A stretch of 64,000 bases of DNA from NCBI GenBank assembly GCA_003339415.1, contig PDHQ01000010.1, positions 153,069 through 217,068 on the forward strand. Direction: 5' to 3'. Positions 45,467-57,508 of the stretch are shown piece after piece. The notes beneath the pieces were generated by a model. The model ran no database searches and had not been told where the DNA came from. It saw nothing but the letters and a program-made list of their open reading frames with translations. Within the stretch, counting starts at the first letter, position 1. Each line of letters begins with the position of its first letter. Position numbers and translations under genes: made by a program. This DNA is from Ophiocordyceps camponoti-saundersi (nom. inval.). Its lineage: Eukaryota; Ascomycota; Sordariomycetes; Hypocreales; Ophiocordycipitaceae.

Positions 45467-46682
45467 GAGGGAGTTGCGCCACGGGTGAAGTCATCCCCAG
45501 CATGTGACGCTGACTCATCATCGGCTAGCCAGCGAGCTATCAAAAAAGAAAACAACTACCTAGATAATCACATGACTGTGAAATGACCCGCACCTTAACC
45601 TATCTTATCAGGATCAAAGGCATCGGGACCCCTACGAAAGACTCTGATGCCAAGATACCTGTATTGATTCAACTACTTATCCAGGTAAGAGGTAAGGATA
45701 TCTCTTAGCAAGGGGCTAGCCAGGAAACCAGCCTCTCCATTCCTCATAGCCATTCGTATAAAGGGCCCGTTTTTTCTATATACATATATGAGGAAGGCCT
45801 CCGAGCCCAAGGGAGCGGACTTCAGAGCCCTCAGTACGGATTATACAATACTGAGGGCAAACCGTAGTGTTGCGCCGAGGGACGAGTAGGGAATAGATGG
45901 GGAAAGAAGATGCCACAGTATGTATGGATGTGAAAGAGAGAGAATTGAACATGGATAATATTTCGAGACGAAAAAGGTCCGGAGGATAGAGAAGGCCTAG
46001 GCAGGCCTGAGGAGGCTATCAAGTTGTGGACTTGGCACGACTCGCTCGTGCGGGCTGAGACTTTGCCCGCGATTGCTGCTGCTGCTAATCTCGATTCTGA
46101 TCCGTTTCTTGCCGCCTTTGACTGCCCCCTGGCCTTTGTGACCGTAGTCGTTGTTCCGCTAGTTGGGTTGAAAAGGCTGAAGAAAGCAGAAGACCAGAAG
46201 AAGAAAAGGGGAGCCGAAAAAAATGAGGCTAAGGAAGGCGTTGGAAAGCAGTAGAAAAAGGCAGCCAAGGGACCGTGGCGAGGGTAGCATCGAAGCGAAG
46301 CCTGTACTGCCAGGGAAGACGAAGAGAATGAAAAAGACGAAAGAATCCAGGGGCCTGTCCGTACCCGTAGCCGGGACCGTAGCAGGCTGTCGACGCTATA
46401 GGGGCCGTGAAGAAGGTGTCCGGAGTTCGTAGTGGCGAGGGCAGAAGGAAGGTATAACGAAGCATCATAACACGATCACGCCCTAGAGACCAGTTTTGAA
46501 GAAGATGAATAGACACTCCCGTCGTCCACGTGAAGCAGATAATGCCCAAAGGTAGGGAAAGGGGGGGGGGGGGGGGGAAACCAAAAAAAAAAAAAAAACC
46601 CCCGGGGGGGGGGAGCCTCCGCGGCCGGTCTTTTTTATAAAAAAGAAAAAAGGAGGTCATGAATAGAAGAGAGAGAAGAATA
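45301..46682. other. gene-poor region with (GA)n and low-complexity DNA left of the gap
   Basis: A (GA)n microsatellite runs at 45411-45470. A poly-G run (46561-46577) and an A run (46583-46598) lie near the gap. An open plus-strand frame through 46024-46254 has a hydrophobic stretch (LAFVTVVVVPLVGLKRLKKA) followed by a lysine-rich tail but has no ATG; it might be an exon of a gene lost at the gap. I do not call it a gene. Confidence 0.45.
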
Positions 46683-46690
46683 NNNNNNNN
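46683..46690. other. assembly gap (8 N)
   Basis: Eight Ns mark a join of unknown sequence. Homopolymers on both sides (G17 and A16 to the left, G42 to the right) show that the flanks are poor-quality. Confidence 0.98.
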
Positions 46691-46692
46691 AA

Positions 46693-46734
<42 letters not shown>
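46693..46734. repeat. 42-base poly-G run beside the gap
   Basis: An uninterrupted G run begins two bases after the Ns. Poly-G is the default call when two-colour sequencing gives no signal, so this run is probably not genomic. Confidence 0.85.
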
Positions 46735-46735
<1 letters not shown>

Positions 46736-46817
46736 ACGTAGAAACGAACAAGGAAGAAAGGGTCGGACCGTAGCCTAGTAGAGGTAGGTAGCCTACCTAA
46801 GGTACCCAAGGCTAGAT

Positions 46818-47178
46818 CCTTCTGCACTCACGGCGACTAAACCTTTGTATACCTACCTACCTATCGAAGGGGCTGATGCCGTCCTTGGGCTTCTTTCTAG
46901 GTCGTTCATAGAGTAGGTAGGTACGTGCAAAGACCGACTTCGTGACTCCCTCTATAACTTGATCCTATTTGATCAGACCGATCTGACTGCCTTTTCCTGC
47001 CGGTGGCCTTCTCTATATATGTCCTTGGGCGTGCCCCTTGCTCCCGCCAAAGAGGTATATATAGTAAGGAGGAAAACTAAACTCTTATCGAGTCTTTTAG
47101 GGCCGAGAATAACAAGTGAGCTGTTAGCAAAGGTTAGCAAAGGACCGGCAACTCGGCCATTGAATATACATACTAGAG
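46818..47178 (-). repeat. dispersed repeat, copy B (inverted relative to copy A)
   Basis: It aligns in reverse complement with 26395-26868 (see shared blocks there). Here the blocks appear as TTGGGCGTGCCCC near 47026, TGAGCTGTTAGCAAAGGTTA near 47117 and GGACCGGCAACTCGGCCA near 47142. The copies differ at many positions and lack coding capacity. Confidence 0.7.
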
Positions 47179-47283
47179 CCTAGAGCCCTGAACTGACCGC
47201 TCACCTACCTACCTACTCTTACAGTTATAAACAGGTCATAACAACAAGGGATAACTAACATACATACATACTAACCTACAGAC

Positions 47284-48900
47284 TCATCCACCTCGATTAC
47301 CTCCCCTCCCCCTCCCCCTCCCCCTCCCCCTACCGCCCCATCTCCCCCTCCCACCGCCGTGCCCGCCCCGAAACTCCGACGGCGCCGGCCCCCGCTCCCG
47401 TCTCTCCCGCCTCTCCTCCGCGCTGCCGTCCCAGAGGTTCTCCAGCCCGAGCAGGTCGCAAAAGGCCGCCGTCTGGGGGTTGGTGTACTCCTCCGGCTGC
47501 TCGTCGACCCGTTCCGGACTTCCGGTCACGTGAGGCGGCGCCGTCACCTCAAAGTTTTCCGGCACCTCCAGCTTGTCGGCCTTGACCACCTTGTCCTCCA
47601 CCCAGGCGCGCTCCGCTTCGAGGAGCGGCAGGTATTCCTCCTCGCTCTTGTACTCCGCCGGCGGCTGATCGCGGTCGCCGAACCGGAGGGACTTGTGGAA
47701 GAGCCGGCAGATGGAGAGCCACTCGGCGTCGTACTGGAGCCGTCGTCGGTCCTGGCCCTGCTGCTGGCTGATGGGCTGAATTTCGCACAGTTGAAGGAAG
47801 TGCCGTCCAGGCAGGCATTTGTCGAGCGCCAGGAACATCACCTTGTTGTTTGTGATGTCTGGCGGTACTGGCTGGCCCGGAATGCGTCTAACGGCCGCTT
47901 CTGTAGCCGGAGCCGGAGCAGCGAAAGACGCCGGCAACTGAGCTCTCAGCTCTTCCGAGACTTGACTGGTCTCCTGCGCGGCCGGCTTGCTTGCGTCATC
48001 GTCGTCCACGTCAAGGTCAATCTCGTCAGGGTTAGCCTCTGGGCTGGGAGCCGCAGCCTGTGTGGCTTCACCTCCGTACATCTTGATGGCGGCAAACTTG
48101 ATGTGCAGATGGGCAGAGAACCAGTAGGCCGGCCGCAGACGATCCATGACGTACTGGGCGGCGACGCTTCCCAGCACACCGTCCTCGGATTCCTGACGAA
48201 AGCCGTACTTTTTCTTGAAGAGCCACTCCGAGTCACCGTGCTTTTCGATGGCGCGCGGCCAGTCATGACTCAAGCCGACATCAACCTGTGACTGTAGAAG
48301 AAGCAACTTCCGAACGTCAACTTCTCTGACGTGGTAAAAAGTCTTGATATCATCTTGATTAAAGGGTAGGCGCTCATGATGCGACTTGCGATAGTCACGA
48401 CCCTTCCAAATGCCCGACAGAGCGGCGATACGTAAAGGCCCGAAGCGCACCACGTTGGCCGCTCCGAGATAGTAGATGTTCTTCGCCACCCAGCCTCCGT
48501 AGTAGAGCTCCCACAGGTGAGAGCTCGCCTCGTGATTGCCGCCTATGAAGACGGTAAGGTAAGGCGCGACGCGAGCCCCCGAGTAAAAGTCGGGAAAGTC
48601 GCCCAGCTGCCGATACTTGGCCGGCACCGACATGACGTTCAGGTCCGCCGCGTTCCGGGCTGCCTGGAAGTCCCCCCCGATGATGACGAGGTCGACGCCG
48701 TCCCAGCCGCGGTGCTTGCACGACTGGGCCACGGAAGCGTAGATGGCGTTGAGCGTGCCATGTCCCTGGAGGAAAGAGAAGGGGAATCGTCTGTTAGCGA
48801 TGCTGTCGCATGGGAGAGGAGGAGTAGTTTTCATCTGTGTGTCTTCACTTACACAGCCTTCAATGGCGACGCGGACGCCGCGGATTGTCGAGGTGCTCAT
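47284..48900 (-). CDS. DBR1: RNA lariat debranching enzyme
   Basis: Dbr1 cleaves the 2'-5' bond of excised intron lariats in the nucleus. Two exons, 48853-48900 and 47284-48765, give 509 residues. The metallophosphoesterase core reads VAIEGCGHGTLN at the start (the GCxHG motif, with the intron placed between C and G), then VDLVIIGGDFQAARN, FIGGNHEASSHL, YLGAANVV, ALSGIWKGRDY, LSHDWP and WFSAHLHIKFAA. These supply the metal-binding Asp, Asn and His residues and the Cys typical of Dbr1. The C-terminal part has FLALDKCLPGRHFLQ, and the last 30 residues are an RG/GR-rich tail (encoded by the CCTCCCC repeats at 47300-47350). The intron (87 nt) has no in-frame stop. Confidence 0.95.
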   Translation of the reverse strand: MSTSTIRGVRVAIEGCVSEDTQMKTTPPLPCDSIANRRFPFSFLQGHGTLNAIYASVAQSCKHRGWDGVDLVIIGGDFQAARNAADLNVMSVPAKYRQLGDFPDFYSGARVAPYLTVFIGGNHEASSHLWELYYGGWVAKNIYYLGAANVVRFGPLRIAALSGIWKGRDYRKSHHERLPFNQDDIKTFYHVREVDVRKLLLLQSQVDVGLSHDWPRAIEKHGDSEWLFKKKYGFRQESEDGVLGSVAAQYVMDRLRPAYWFSAHLHIKFAAIKMYGGEATQAAAPSPEANPDEIDLDVDDDDASKPAAQETSQVSEELRAQLPASFAAPAPATEAAVRRIPGQPVPPDITNNKVMFLALDKCLPGRHFLQLCEIQPISQQQGQDRRRLQYDAEWLSICRLFHKSLRFGDRDQPPAEYKSEEEYLPLLEAERAWVEDKVVKADKLEVPENFEVTAPPHVTGSPERVDEQPEEYTNPQTAAFCDLLGLENLWDGSAEERRERRERGPAPSEFRGGHGGGRGRWGGRGRGRGRGRGGNRGG

Positions 48901-49896
48901 TGAGGCGTGCCTTGTGCTTTGCAGAGTGCATGGAAAGAGCTTTCATCAGTGGTGAAGAGGTTCGAGATGGTTTTGGGGTTGATGGTGGTATAGGGTAGGC
49001 GTTTGCATGGACGGGGAGAAGGAGCATGTTGATTATCTTGATGCTCGCTCAGCAACTTCACTCCATCACTAAGCGCAACCAATTCACCTTCCAGTTCCAC
49101 GTGACAATTGTCTCACAATAACCGTCTACAGAACCCGATCATGCAGGAGGTGAAAAGTGTAAGAAGAAAGAAGGAACTGTCATCCGTCTTGGAGAGCATC
49201 TGCAGTGGCCGGACACTCCCGAGGGGGGGGGGGGGCCGAGGTTCCGAACCTCTCTGGTGGTTGCGCATGGTTAGTGGCGCTCAAAAGTGTAGGCACCACC
49301 AGAGAGATGCTCAGATAGTGGTAGCCTCGATACGACACTGCGCGTAACGTATGACACCCACCCCCTTCATACCAGATCGTACGGTTCAGGAGGACTGGCC
49401 GAACTACGCTATCTAAAGTCTCTCTCTTCCCGGCCGGAGAAATAAGCTTCATAACCTTAGCTCTCTGGAGAAGGGTTGCGGCAACTTACTCTCACCGGCT
49501 CGTACCGCTGGGGATCAAATTCAGGGTATCATGGCAGATATAGTGGAAAGTCAATCAGGGACTCGAAACATGTTGCAGACGCAGCTCTGGTACTTCCATT
49601 CAGCATCTCCAAGAGAAGGTAGAGCCAGCCACATCAAGTGAAAGAAGCCAATACTAATAATAATGGCCAACCCTTGCAAGAGACTCGAGTCAATCGCCTC
49701 AAGGTCAGAATGCCTCTCAGAAGAGTATGCATGCATATTATATACACACACAGAACAGTAAAAAAAAAGCATACAGGGGTATCATAATATCTACCTATGT
49801 AAACACAAGCCCAAGCCCATCGTATCTCCCGCTCACGTGCCTCTCACCCCCAAGACACACGCACATCTACCCACCTCCTACCCACGCCGCACGCCC
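48901..49896. other. intergenic region, DBR1 upstream / S28-like 3' side
   Basis: I see no gene. It contains a G run (49225-49236) and a 12-bp perfect inverted repeat (CTCTCTGGTGGT at 49250-49261, its complement at 49295-49306) with a 33-bp loop. Confidence 0.45.
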
Positions 49897-52015
49897 TCAG
49901 GACCCCGAAGCCTGCGGAACCGCACTAGTCTCATGAACTGCGTCGGCGACGTCCGTCGGCGCCGGCACGGCATTTCCTTCTGTTTTCGGGTATGTGTCGC
50001 CGTACTTCTCTATCAAGCCTTCGAGCTTACGCAGACCATCCTCCTCCCACCGCCGGAAACTGCCGGGCGTGGGCAATCCCTTGGTGTAGTTTCCTTCGAG
50101 GCAATGCCTCAGCCACGTCTTCATGACCAGCACCTCTTCATGAACCCACTGACAGGTAGTCAGTTTCCTTCCGTCAATCTTCCACACAGATACACAAAAG
50201 TAGAGGCAGGGAGAGAGAACTCACCATATCCGGATAACGCAGAGAGTCGTCCGAAGGCAAAACCACCTGCGGCCTCACCACCTTCTCCTTCCGGTCTTTC
50301 AAATCGTACTCGATCCGACGGCTGTAATCGCAGCTATTCCATCTCTTTCCCCTCCTAGGCCATGGCCCCAGTAGCGCCCGGACGGGATCCGTCTTGTCGA
50401 TAGAGATGATGATTCGGCTGGAATTGGCCAAATCCTCGGGACCGAGCTTGAAACGCCTCCATAGATCGTTTTGCGTCACCGGCACAGCCTTACCGTCGAA
50501 TTCCTTCATGCATTCGTCATACTCATCCTGACAACCTTTTGTCTGAGGCAGAAAGATGCTGCCCTCTTCGGCATTGGCCGTACACAGAGGGAGGTAAGTG
50601 CCTGCGCCCATCGTAATCAGTAAAAACCTTCCAAAAGCGCGACAGATTCTTACAGCTGATGTAGCGATTCGTCCTCAAGGCTTTTCGGTCCTCTTCGTCC
50701 TGTATTTGCGACTCGTTGAACCCAGCCCACGGCATACAGCTCTGTTCTGGCCCAGGCAGCCGCAAGATCTTCATCCTTTCCTCGAGCCTGCGGAGTAAAT
50801 TGCCGTAGCCGAAAGCGGAATCGTTCTTCACACGCATGAGGTCTTCCACTGTTGAATCCATGAGCTCTGAGCTTTTGGCATCTTTGAGGAAATGTTCCGC
50901 CTCGGCGGCGGCGATGTAGTTTGATTCCGTGAACCGTTGCAGCTTTTCCATGTCCTCTTGGCTGTTAAGACGAGGCTGGGTGCACAAATTGAGCTCCTTT
51001 GCCACAGATTTCAGGTTTGTAGCATCTGAAATGGTAAGTGGCAGGTCATACAAGGGGAGGAAGCGTTTCATACTACTGTTGACCTGTTGACCAATCCATT
51101 CGATCGATCTCGTGATCTGGCTCGCCGCGTAAGGGGAACGACGCCGCCACGCGGCAGAGACCTGAATGCATGCAGCTAGTTTAGCCCCGGCAGTTTTTCT
51201 TTTACTATTTTCCGTATCAACTCACCGCGTTGCGATAGAGAAACTGCTCCTTATTGTCCGGCTTCGGATTCAAGTTGTAAGATAGAATGGGAGGTGCGTT
51301 GGCAATGGCAGCGAAGAAGACGTCAGGATACATCTGACGCAAGGCCATAGCTATGAGGCCCTCGTAGCCGCCTAGTTTTATCCGTCAGTTCAATCGACTT
51401 CTCCTTTCCTCATGACCTTGATGGCAACTTACTGCCGGTAGCAATAACTGGACTTAATAGTCTGTTTGGATGCTTTTTTCGCATCATCAAAACCATAGAC
51501 TTGGCATCGGCCAAGACATTTTCCAAGGTCAGTTCCTTGAGCCATTCGCTATTGTTGGAACTGGGGCCATATGGCATGCTGCCCCCGAAGTAGCGATGCT
51601 CGAGGAAGACGGCCATGCCGTGCAGCTCCCTGGCGTACGCATTACCAAGAGAAGAATCCTGCGAGAGTAATCGTCATTTAAGTCGGCCGATCAACAATCC
51701 CTGAGCTCAGGGGCATACCGGGATTCTATCGATATTCGGTACTAGCTGCAGGAAAATGGGGCTATGGGGCAGGAATCCTCTCGCGATATCCGCGTATCGC
51801 TGCCAAAACTTGCCATCATTGTCGTCTTTAGACCTGTGCGTGATTGACTGATAGAAGCCGAATTGATTACAACATTTTCCCAAGTAGTGGGCTCTGATGG
51901 CATCATAGTTCAATGGGTATTTGACGCATGGATTGATTGGATTGATCGCTCCTGAAAATATCCAGGCAAGAAGGTTTAGGAAGGCCGAGATGGCGATTCC
52001 GGCGAAGATGGCCAT
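49897..52015 (-). CDS. serine peptidase family S28-like protein, membrane-anchored, active site apparently altered
   Basis: S28 enzymes (prolyl carboxypeptidase type) cleave after proline. The model joins 51719-52015, 51433-51658, 51226-51371, 50654-51161, 50225-50601 and 49897-50148, giving 601 residues. An N-terminal hydrophobic segment (MAIFAGIAISAFLNLLAWIF) looks like a signal anchor. Family landmarks are FYQSITH and FWQRYAD, FLEHRYFGGSMPYG, GYEGLIAMALRQMYPDVFFA, SCMPWAGFN and IDKTDPVRALLG. Where S28 enzymes have a GGSYGGFEG-type nucleophile motif, the spliced product reads ATGSGYEG, so GxSxG is not formed. The usual PGGxHCxDL histidine site reads LPSDDSLRYPDM, with no His. It may therefore be a non-catalytic relative. 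The start is uncertain: an upstream exon with an ATG at 52117 is possible. Confidence 0.82.
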
Positions 52016-52499
52016 TATGAGGATGAGGCTGAAAAGGGGTTGATACAGGACCAAAGAGAGAAGAAGAGGGCCAACTTATACCCCCTGCCGTATCAACCCT
52101 GCCTTCCACGGCGGCCACCATGCCTACCCACCAGTAGATAGGCACTTACTAGGTAGATAGGTATGTTTGTGTGTCCAAGCAGATGCCCCAAGAGCCTAGA
52201 CAAAAGCTTGGTTGATAAACATAAGTGTTACCCAACAGAAAAAGCAAGGAGCTCCACGTATGTGGGAAAGTCCCGCAGAGTAAGAGGGATAGTGTTTCTA
52301 TTCCATCCCATATAGACGTTCGGCCCACGGAGGCATGAATAGAGCAGAACGTATATGCTGAAATGGTGCGAGAGAGATACGCGGAAGAACAGAGGATCGG
52401 ATTGAAGGGAAAAAAGAAGAAGGACAGCCGTACAGCGTCATTTTGGTAGTTGAGCGACAATCACATGACATGAATATAGCCCAACAACGCGAGCCTCCA
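52016..52499. other. intergenic region, S28-like upstream / elongin C 3' side
   Basis: It may contain a first exon of the S28-like gene. Otherwise I see nothing. Confidence 0.4.
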
Positions 52500-53204
52500 T
52501 CACTTCATGTTCATGTTGGCCCTGTCCGACAAGGTTAGAGCAACAGATTCAATCAGGAGCCTCGGATATACTTGCTGGTCTAGACCCAGGTAGTCGGCCG
52601 CGGCCAGCAGCTCGAGACACAGCTCGACCGGGATCTCCATGTCCGGCACGTCCTCGCTAGCACGGTAGTGATACCAGTAGTGAAAGTACTCGACCACCTT
52701 GTCGAGCACTGTCGCGCTATCTCATCGAGAAATCGTTAGCCAAGGAAAGGGTCTAGGAGAAGCGCAGAAACGAAGGTGATTCTGCGAAGGGGGGAAAGAG
52801 GGAAAGTCAGATCAAGTGTAGAAGGGATACGCTCAGACGGAACCTTCCGCGAGGGTGGCTCCGTCACGATAATAGCTTCGTGCTTTCTCGTCATCCCATA
52901 ATGATGGTTCGATAATGGCGACTAACCTCATCTCCTGAAAGACGCAGCGCGCGTTCTGTGCCTCAGAGAACTGACCTAGACGAGCAAAAGGGAAAAAGCA
53001 AAAGGGAAACAAAGGAAAGAAAGGAGAGGAGAGAACTTCGTCAGCCAATGGCCTGCGTCTCGGGTAGGGAGGGCATCACATACTCCGAGGGTCAAGCATG
53101 CCCTTGATGATGGGGCTCACCATGGCCGCTTCGCGCAGGACGACGAATTCGAAGCCATCGGCAGAGACGAGAGTGACGTATTTGCTGACGTCTGGCGTCT
53201 GCAT
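52500..53204 (-). CDS. ELC1: elongin C (Skp1-fold adaptor)
   Basis: Elongin C bridges substrate receptors to cullins and, in yeast, helps remove stalled RNA polymerase II. Three exons, 53084-53204, 52927-52975 and 52500-52716, give 128 residues. It starts MQTPDVSKYVTLVSADGFEF and continues VVLREAAMVSPIIKGMLDPR, QFSEAQNARCVFQEM and VLDKVVEYFHYWYHYR. The last part, DVPDMEIPVELCLELLAAAD then YLGLD, is nearly invariant in the family. The final 20 residues past YLGLDQQ are not typical and may come from reading through a short last intron or be a lineage extension. It is divergent from ADE13. Confidence 0.9.
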
Positions 53205-53534
53205 AGCTATAGATGTGCCGATCAATCTTGAGAGAAAGATGGACGGTACAATCACATCGTGCGTGCGAGAAAGAAGAGGGAGTGAGAGAGAAAGAAGAGT
53301 AATTTTCTCTGGGTGAAGAGAAGAAAAGAGGCGTCGTGGGCCTTATCTAATCATCGCATCGCGGATTACCTAAGCCCACCGTCTTCGGACGGAACATCAT
53401 GTAAGAAATCCCAAAATGCCGATGAAGACACGACACTATAAAGAAAGTCTATCCTGGTCTCTTCCTTGCTATTCAGCTCGTAGGCCATCGTCGTCTCCCA
53501 CTTCTCTCCGTCAGTCCTCACTCGTCGGCGCATC
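53205..53534. promoter_or_regulatory. shared divergent promoter, ELC1 / ADE13
   Basis: A 330-bp interval lies between two outward-facing start codons. I see no TGACTC or TGACTCA element of the Gcn4 type that often controls ADE genes. GA-rich DNA fills the left half and CT-rich DNA lies just before ADE13. Confidence 0.45.
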
Positions 53535-55004
53535 ATGCCCGCCCCGCCCGCCTCCTTCGATACCTACCAAACGCCGCTGGTGTCTCGTTACACCAGCAGC
53601 GAAATGACGAAAATCTTTTCGCCTCGACAGCGCGTCTCGACCTGGCGCAAGCTCTGGCTCTGGCTCGCCGAGGCGGAAAAGGAGCTGGGGCTCTCGCAAA
53701 TCACCCAAGAGGCCATTGAAGCTCTCCGTGCCAACGTTGACGTGACCGACGACGCTTTCAAGGTGGCGGCAGATGAAGAGCGCCGCGTGCGACACGATGT
53801 CATGGCCCATATCCACGCCTATGAAAAGGACGCCCCCGCCGCCGCCGGCCTCATCCACGTCGGCGCAACTTCGTGCTACGTGACGGACAATGCCGACCTC
53901 ATCTTCATGCGTGATGCGCTCGATCTGCTTCTCCCGAAGCTGGCGCGGGCCCTCAATTCCCTGTGCAAGTTTGCGTGCCAGTATAAGAAGCTGGTCACGC
54001 TCGGCTTCACCCATTATCAAGCGGCTCAGCCTATCACTGTCGGACGCCGGGCCGCCCAGTGGCTTCAGGATCTGCTCTTCGATCTCGAAGATATAGAGTA
54101 CGTCCGGTCCGGGCTGCGATTCCGCGGCGCCCAAGGCACTACCGGCACTCAGGCATCCTTTCTTGAGGTGTTTCAGAACGACGCGGCCAAAGTGGACAAG
54201 CTCAACGAGATTCTCTGTGAAAAGGCGGGATTCCCCAGCTGCTACGACATCTCGACCCAGACTTACACGCGCAAGGTCGACCTCCGAGTGGCCAATGCGC
54301 TGTCTGCGCTCGGAGCGACGGCGATACACGTGGCGACAGACATCCGTCACCTCTGTCACGACAAGGAGCTGGACGAACCCCACGTGGCCGGACAGATTGG
54401 CTCTTCGGCCATGCCCTTCAAGTCGAACCCGATGACGGCGGAGCGGATCTGCAGTTTGGGCCGCAAGCTGAGAAACACGGCGTCCATCTTTAGCGAAACG
54501 TTTTCCCAGCAGTGGCTGGAGCGTAGCCTGGACGATAGCGCGATCCGGCGGATGGACATACCAGAGATGTTCTTCCTGGCCGATTCCATCGTGACCAGCC
54601 TCGACTACGTCTTTAGCGGACTGCTCGTCTTCCCTGCCGTCATCAAGTCGCACCTGATGCAGGAGCTGCCGTACATGGCGACGGAGAACATACTGATCCG
54701 CATGGTGAACCTCGGGGCGTCGCGACAGGTTGCGCACGAGCAGATACGCCTGCTCGCGCGCGAGGCGGCCTACCACGTCAAGATGGAGGGCGGCAGCAAC
54801 GATCTGATCGAGCGGATCAAGCGGACCGAGTTTTTCAGGCCCATCTGGGGCGAGGTGGACAGCCTGATGAAGCCGGAGCTGTTTGTCGGGCGCAGCGCGG
54901 AGCAGGTGGAAAAGCTTGCCGGACCTGGCGGGGTGGTCGAGAAGGTGCTGGCCAAGTATCAGCGGTATATCGAGAGCAGCACAACGACGCAATTGGCTGT
55001 CTGA
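53535..55004 (+). CDS. ADE13: adenylosuccinate lyase
   Basis: Ade13 acts twice in purine synthesis, splitting SAICAR to AICAR and adenylosuccinate to AMP, each time releasing fumarate. The frame is uninterrupted, 489 residues, against 482 in yeast. It starts MPAPPASFDTYQTPLVSRY. Conserved parts are RQRVSTWRKLWLWLAEAE, HVGATSCYVTDNADL, GFTHYQAAQPITVGRRAAQW with the general-acid histidine, the RGAQGTTGTQASFL segment, and the fumarase/lyase signature SSAMPFKSNPMTAE that carries the catalytic serine loop. The end has RTEFFRPIW. It is the only long intronless enzyme gene in the window. A 525-codon antisense frame across it is a GC-driven shadow. Confidence 0.98.
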   Translation: MPAPPASFDTYQTPLVSRYTSSEMTKIFSPRQRVSTWRKLWLWLAEAEKELGLSQITQEAIEALRANVDVTDDAFKVAADEERRVRHDVMAHIHAYEKDAPAAAGLIHVGATSCYVTDNADLIFMRDALDLLLPKLARALNSLCKFACQYKKLVTLGFTHYQAAQPITVGRRAAQWLQDLLFDLEDIEYVRSGLRFRGAQGTTGTQASFLEVFQNDAAKVDKLNEILCEKAGFPSCYDISTQTYTRKVDLRVANALSALGATAIHVATDIRHLCHDKELDEPHVAGQIGSSAMPFKSNPMTAERICSLGRKLRNTASIFSETFSQQWLERSLDDSAIRRMDIPEMFFLADSIVTSLDYVFSGLLVFPAVIKSHLMQELPYMATENILIRMVNLGASRQVAHEQIRLLAREAAYHVKMEGGSNDLIERIKRTEFFRPIWGEVDSLMKPELFVGRSAEQVEKLAGPGGVVEKVLAKYQRYIESSTTTQLAV

Positions 55005-56452
<1,448 letters not shown>

Positions 56453-56574
56453 ATCATCATTCTTGACCAGACCCTCTCTGCCTCCCTCCCCCGCCCACGT
56501 TCACGCCTTCTCTTCGCTACGACACTTCAATCCCCTCCCCGCCCTCCCTTCGGGGACTTCTGATTCGAACGACA

Positions 56575-57508
56575 ATGGCATCGTCTCAGCAGTATCGTCA
56601 CTCGACGACATCCTACAATGCCGATCAGTCAAGACGTCGACAGCAGCGCACACGTTCGAGTAACGGCACCGTCAGTACCACCCTGAGCGAGTCATCGGGT
56701 CGAGAGTCGGCCTTGACGGTAACGACGGACGAGGCGCCGACGTATTCCAAGAAGATTGTCGTCGTCGGTGATGGAGGCTGCGGCAAGACGTGTCTTCTCA
56801 TCAGCTACAGTCAGGGCTACTTTCCCGAGGTGAGTCTCATGGACATGTCGAATCTGAGAGACGAGAGCTGATGGCTTGAATGGTATAGAAATACGTTCCC
56901 ACCGTCTTCGAGAATTACATCACCTTTCCTACCCATCCTCCGTCCGGAAAGACTGTCGAGCTCGCGCTGTGGGATACAGCCGGACAGGAAGAATACGACC
57001 GGTTGCGGCCGCTGTCCTACCCAGAGACGGACCTCATCTTTGTGTGCTTCGCCATCGATTGCCCCAACTCGCTGGACAATGTGCTGGATAAGGTAAGGAT
57101 TGTTTTCCCTGCCCCCTGTCCATCCATCCATCCAAGGCTGATGATCGCAAACCATAGTGGTATCCCGAAGTCCTTCACTTCTGCCCCTACACGCCGCTCA
57201 TCCTCGTCGCCCTAAAGTCAGACCTGCGATACAAGAAGAGCTGCATCGACATGCTCAAGACGCAGGGCCTGACGCCCGTGACGACGGAGCAGGGCATGGC
57301 CGTCGCCGACAAGATGGGCGCTCTTTACATGGAGTGCAGCAGCAAGGAGATGAGAGGCGTCGACGAGATTTTCGAGCACGCCATCCTCACCGTCGTCGCC
57401 AACGACCGGAAAAACCAACACCAGCACAAGTCGTCGACCGGCAAGGCCCTGCCCGAGCCTGGCATCCGGGTTCCGAAGCGGAAGAAGAGACGGTGTCAAT
57501 TTCTTTGA
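56575..57508 (+). CDS. RHO4: Rho-family GTPase Rho4
   Basis: Rho4 is a membrane-bound switch that directs septation, actin rings and cell-wall enzymes in filamentous fungi. Exons 56575-56829, 56889-57092 and 57158-57508 give 269 residues. A 60-residue N-terminal extension rich in S, T and R, typical of Rho4, precedes the G domain. G1 is GDGGCGKT, the switch I effector region is [12 protein letters not shown]3 is [18 protein letters not shown], and G4 is LKSDLR, with Lys replacing the more usual 'TKxD' as in other Rho4 proteins. G5 is ECSSKE. The C-terminus has a polybasic KRKKRR followed by CQFL, a CAAX box whose final Leu predicts geranylgeranylation. Confidence 0.95.

Noticed and set aside
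49200..49320. tRNA-like GGTTCCGAACC segment
   Set aside because: No cloverleaf with acceptor, D and anticodon stems can be drawn around it. I found no convincing tRNA or rRNA gene anywhere in the window.
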